DNA of 10,786 nucleotides from Saccoglossus kowalevskii (Eukaryota; Hemichordata; Enteropneusta; Harrimaniidae): positions 257,119 to 267,904 of the forward strand of contig NW_003142803.1 in NCBI RefSeq assembly GCF_000003605.2. Direction: 5' to 3'. Made by a program: the position numbers and the translations under genes. The notes beneath the pieces are model-generated. The model was not told the origin of the DNA, searched no databases, and saw only the letters and a list, made by a program, of their open reading frames with translations. Of the stretch, positions 7,971 through 10,786 are shown piece by piece (positions within the stretch are counted from its first letter, which is position 1; each line of letters opens with the position of its first letter).

Positions 7971-8423
7971 ATGAAATTCAATGACTATTTTTTGAAAGTC
8001 CCTGGGAAGTATTTTTTAATAACGGTCATGCATGATAAAGTTTATTCCTCACTACACATGTTGACAGCTCCATTTATCACAGTTGTACAAGTAACAACAC
8101 AGTGTCATTACAACCGACAAGTTGGGTTGTTCTTTGAATGTGCAATTATTCTTGTTCAGTTCATGAAACAATCAGAGATTGGCGACTCTTCTGCATTTCT
8201 TCCATTATCATCTGAAGCAGCACATACAAAGCAATGCATGCTGGGTATCATGATTCACAAACTGACTTTGTATCCAGTCACTCACGACAAATTGATTGAA
8301 GCACGGTTTGTTAATAAAGACCAGCTGTGGCCAAAGTCCTGCACCTCAAACTTGAATGAGATATGCCAAGTTGGAGATAATAATAGTGCTACAAGCATAG
8401 TCTGGTTAACTAGTATTTGCTGA
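7971..8423 (+). other. Unrecognised 150-codon open reading frame, coding status doubtful
   Basis: The frame starts at ATG 7971, directly after an in-frame TGA at 7968-7970, and ends at TGA 8421-8423. At 150 codons it is the second longest open frame in the window and longer than AT-rich DNA easily gives by chance. The predicted product has a moderately hydrophobic middle (about residues 29-65), no clear signal peptide, no repeats and no motif I recognise. No promoter, splice site or neighbour supports it. It could be a relict exon, part of an unknown repeat, a long UTR, or chance. Confidence 0.2.
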
Positions 8424-8848
8424 TACTACAGCATATTGTACAATATTTCGACAGCAGGCATTCCCACATAAGATTGAGAATATTTCTCATGAGCTGTGAC
8501 AGACATCTTAGGAGAAAATTATTAGTAGAAAAAGACAAAAACAGTTCATATGAAAGAAAAGCATCAAGTCAGATATCAACTCAAATCACTTTGTAAGATA
8601 TTGACACTGAAAGTAATTTGCTTAGAAATAAAAATTTTGTTTGATGTGTTACATACATCTTGGAACCAACCCATGACATTATCTGCTTTACAACTATACC
8701 AAAGTTTAAAATGAAACTCTAGTTGGCAAAGTTGGCATGCCTTCACTGTGGGCACAAGCAACATTTTAAACCCGATTAAGATAATTTCAGAAAATTGCAA
8801 GATTGAACCCCCAGTACTACAAGGATCATTACAATCTTTTTTATTCAT

Positions 8849-8870
8849 ACTGTACGTCTCACTGTACAGT
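8849..8870. repeat. Hairpin ACTGTAC / GTACAGT
   Basis: Perfect 7-bp arms (8849-8855 and 8864-8870) with an 8-nt loop. No terminator role is expected in this kind of genome. Confidence 0.5.
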
Positions 8871-9265
8871 CAGATGGAATTGGCACCCCCACCCCCCCCC
8901 AAGGAAGCTATTCTTCTCGTAATGCAACATACAAGGCTACCAAATAAAATACATGTACTGCAAGTCTTCAGCTGCATCTGCCAAACACATGAACAAGTGG
9001 TACTCGTATGAGTTTATAGAACATGTTGGGCACATGTCATTGAGGATTTACTTAAAGTGTTTCTTTCGGAATATTAAAAAAATCATTAATGAAGGAAGCA
9101 GTGACACGTACAATCAGGTATTTTCGTCACTAGGAAAGGCCCACAGTAACAGTAAGTTTTAATACACATTTATAATAATTTCCCACAAACACAGGAACAA
9201 ATTAATACTAATTTAAGAAACAAATTCACCCACGGAACCCCACATCTACTCAGTTCTGTTTGTGA

Positions 9266-9277
9266 CCCCCCCCCCCC
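9266..9277 (+). repeat. Homopolymer C12
   Basis: Twelve C, the third long C-run in the right half of the window. Confidence 0.9.
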
Positions 9278-9599
9278 ACTTTCAACAATGCTGCAAAACT
9301 ATACGTTTCATACATTTAATACTGCCATTTTTTTTTCAAAGAACCATTCCTGTAATGCATGTAAAAAGGGCAGTCTATATTTATATGTAACTTTCCCCAT
9401 TAACTTTAAATTTGTGGATCAGAAGGGCACTGTCCAGTGTGAAACGACCTAAAAGCAAGCTGGCTAGCAATATTAAGTTTGATGAAGGTGAGGATTAAAA
9501 CTATGATTTACCAAACAATAATCACAGCCATCACCAAGTTTTTCCTCCATAGTTACTTTTTGCTGTAAGAGTTTTGATAGACTTGGCACATAACTGGTC

Positions 9600-9616
9600 A
9601 AAAAAAAAAAAAAAAA
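9600..9616 (+). repeat. Homopolymer A17
   Basis: Seventeen A. It could be a retroposon tail, but no body with promoter boxes or flanking direct repeat was found to its left. Confidence 0.85.
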
Positions 9617-9692
9617 TCTGAGTAGTCATAACTGAAATAAATAATACATTATGATGCCTAATCAAACTTGAAGTGAAGTAAACTTAAAAGAC

Positions 9693-9712
9693 GCGAGTAA
9701 ACATTTACTTGC
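9693..9712. repeat. Near-perfect short hairpin
   Basis: GCGAGTAAA (9693-9701) and TTTACTTGC (9704-9712) pair at eight of nine positions, with a G-T wobble at the ninth, around a two-base loop. Confidence 0.5.
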
Positions 9713-10337
9713 GAGTTTTCTGTTACATTGAACATAAATTCTTTTGCGATTCAAACCACAAACATCAAATCGCATTTCTCTGTATATACTTGCCCCAGAA
9801 CAGCCAAAGTTTAATGTACGGCAGTTAGAAAAGTTAAAACCAATTCAGGCCATACATTACCATAAAAGGGACAGATTTTTTTTTTCAAACAATGGCTACA
9901 AAGGCCACATAGCTTGTACTATTAATTTGAGAAAAGCAGTCAGTACTCCCAGACGCGGCTCAGACCATATCAGAATCCCATGTAATATGTACGGCGGTGA
10001 CGCGAATGCTTGAAGATGCAAACAATGTCAATATATAGTGCATTTTCTCCAGTGCCTCTCGCAATAAACAGTGTCAACGAGCTTCAGTTCCAGGAGATGA
10101 CATCGGTGGATAATACAAGCCAGCTGATTGGACACGGTATTAGCAGATGAAAGACAAAAATGGTAGGAACTTTCTCTTTTCTGCCTTCCAATAGAATCAC
10201 AACATTGTTCATAAATGCCACATAAATTAAGATTCTATACAGGAATTATCTAGAGACTAAAAAAAAACTATAAACCAGTCTAAAAACAAGAGAACCTAAC
10301 ACTAAAAGCAAGACTTGTAAAGTCCATCCACAGGCTC

Positions 10338-10369
10338 TTATCCGTCTTCCTTTGGAGGTGTAAACCAGC
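10338..10369 (-). CDS. Candidate terminal coding exon of an unidentified gene (partial)
   Basis: On the minus strand a near-ideal 3' splice site is seen: a CTGAT branch-like site (about 10399-10395), a pyrimidine-rich tract TTTATTCTATCTCTCTCT, then GCAG ending at 10370. The exon starts at 10369 with GC completing a split codon. It then reads W-F-T-P-P-K-E-D-G and stops with TAA at 10340-10338. The short, hydrophilic, proline-containing end is typical of a protein C-terminus, and I see no good donor downstream, so a terminal exon is favoured. One other frame stays open to a TAG (28 codons), and the third runs further, so the reading frame is not proven. The rest of the gene would lie to the right, partly beyond the window. 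Product unknown. Confidence 0.35.
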
Positions 10370-10400
10370 CTGCAGAGAGAGATAGAATAAAGAGCATCAG
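10370..10400 (-). promoter_or_regulatory. Candidate 3' splice site (branch site, pyrimidine tract, CAG)
   Basis: Read on the minus strand, CTGAT is followed about 25 bases later by CAG, with an almost pure pyrimidine tract between. This is the best splice signal I noticed in the window. A partner donor, GTAAGC, lies at 10663-10658 on the same strand, which would give a 294-bp intron. Confidence 0.4.
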
Positions 10401-10666
10401 CATAAAACTTTTAAGATACCATACAAAGCATTTCCATGTTTCAAAACAGAAACCGAAAAAACTGATGGAACAAAAAATTTGATTAACCTATTAACCTTGG
10501 GATAATTTAGAAACTAGTAATCAGAAAAAATACTGATGGGAAAGAATCTGATGTGGATTGTTGTCAATGCAGAAAAACACCAAATAGCAGAGTTAATGAA
10601 GAAGATGAAAGGGCAACAGTGTTAGTAAAATAAATGACATAAACATAACTACACACGGCTTACCCT

Positions 10667-10733
10667 GTATATGCAATGGTGGGCAGACCATAGAATAGGG
10701 TGGGGGATATCATAACATAGGTGGGGCAGATCT
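10667..10733 (-). repeat. Three diverged tandem copies of a 22-23 bp unit
   Basis: The units are roughly 10711-10733, 10689-10710 and 10667-10688. On the minus strand each holds a CTGCCC(C)ACC-like or ATCCCCCACC-like core followed by a T/A-rich TATG-type end. The minus strand of this block runs directly into the candidate donor at 10664/10663. One frame gives proline-rich residues but contains a TGA at 10712-10710. Confidence 0.5.
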
Positions 10734-10786
10734 CAGCATAAGTTTTTCACTTCATTATGAGCAAGCAAATAAAACACACTGAATGC

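Larger units (their letters stand above)
7683..10337. other. Mostly unrecognised DNA, possibly partly 3' UTR of a minus-strand gene
   Basis: Besides the separately listed ORF, hairpins and homopolymers, no gene is recognised. If the terminal exon at 10338-10369 is real, the region left of it is its 3' UTR. The nearest minus-strand polyadenylation-like words I see are ATTAAA (complement of 9314-9319) and AATAAA (complement of about 8838-8843), which would make a UTR longer than 1 kb. The frames at 8748-9011, 8953-9162 and 9744-10013 have no recognisable features. Confidence 0.4.

Noticed and set aside
8748-9162. Two overlapping + strand ORFs
   Set aside because: One encodes a proline run from the C-tract and neither has a motif; they probably arise by chance.
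9600-9616. A17 run as the tail of a retroposon
   Set aside because: No SINE or LINE body and no flanking direct repeat was found beside it.
9744-10013. 89-codon + strand ORF as a gene
   Set aside because: It has no recognisable domain, a run of phenylalanines from a T-run, and no splice or promoter support; length alone is not enough.
1-10786. CRISPR array, operon or bacterial defence system
   Set aside because: There are no regularly spaced identical repeats with unique spacers and no clustered ORFs; the content is that of an animal nuclear genome.

Overview
The window looks like non-coding, repeat-rich nuclear DNA of an invertebrate animal. It is AT-rich, has no operons or ribosome-binding sites, and carries a decayed non-LTR retrotransposon, a tRNA-derived SINE, small inverted-repeat elements, several families of degenerate tandem repeats, and homopolymer tracts of A and C. 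A marine lophotrochozoan, perhaps a bivalve mollusc, is my guess from the general style of the repeats; nothing here proves it.

Layout. Bases 1-1678 hold the 3' half of a LINE on the + strand: the reverse transcriptase core with YADD, a C-terminal CCHC knuckle, a 3' UTR with AATAAA and a (TTA)n tail. It is broken by four in-frame stops and at least two frame changes, and its 5' part lies outside the window. Bases 1901-2416 hold a minus-strand insertion of about 450 bp with a tRNA-like SINE head (A box, anticodon loop and B box at canonical spacing), an A-rich 3' end and imperfect 33-bp flanking direct repeats. Bases 2467-3830 carry three different degenerate repeat arrays. Bases 4402-5319 are a possible TTAA-flanked inverted-repeat element. 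Two short sites, at 5369-5412 and 6672-6715, share one unusual architecture: a direct repeat, a palindrome and the same direct repeat, with an identical 32-bp period. Bases 7494-7682 are a small inverted-repeat element with T/A-rich ends.

The only evidence of a host gene is at the right edge: a strong minus-strand 3' splice site at 10370 followed by a short open segment ending ...WFTPPKEDG-stop. This is a candidate terminal coding exon of a gene lying mostly beyond the right end. If it is real, some of the sequence to its left is that gene's 3' UTR. A 150-codon + strand ORF at 7971-8423 is longer than chance easily gives in such DNA, but it is not recognisable and I do not assert it as a gene.

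I see no intact gene, no functional tRNA or rRNA gene, no CRISPR array and no novel multi-gene system. The most unexplained structure is the pair of 32-bp-period hairpin sites.
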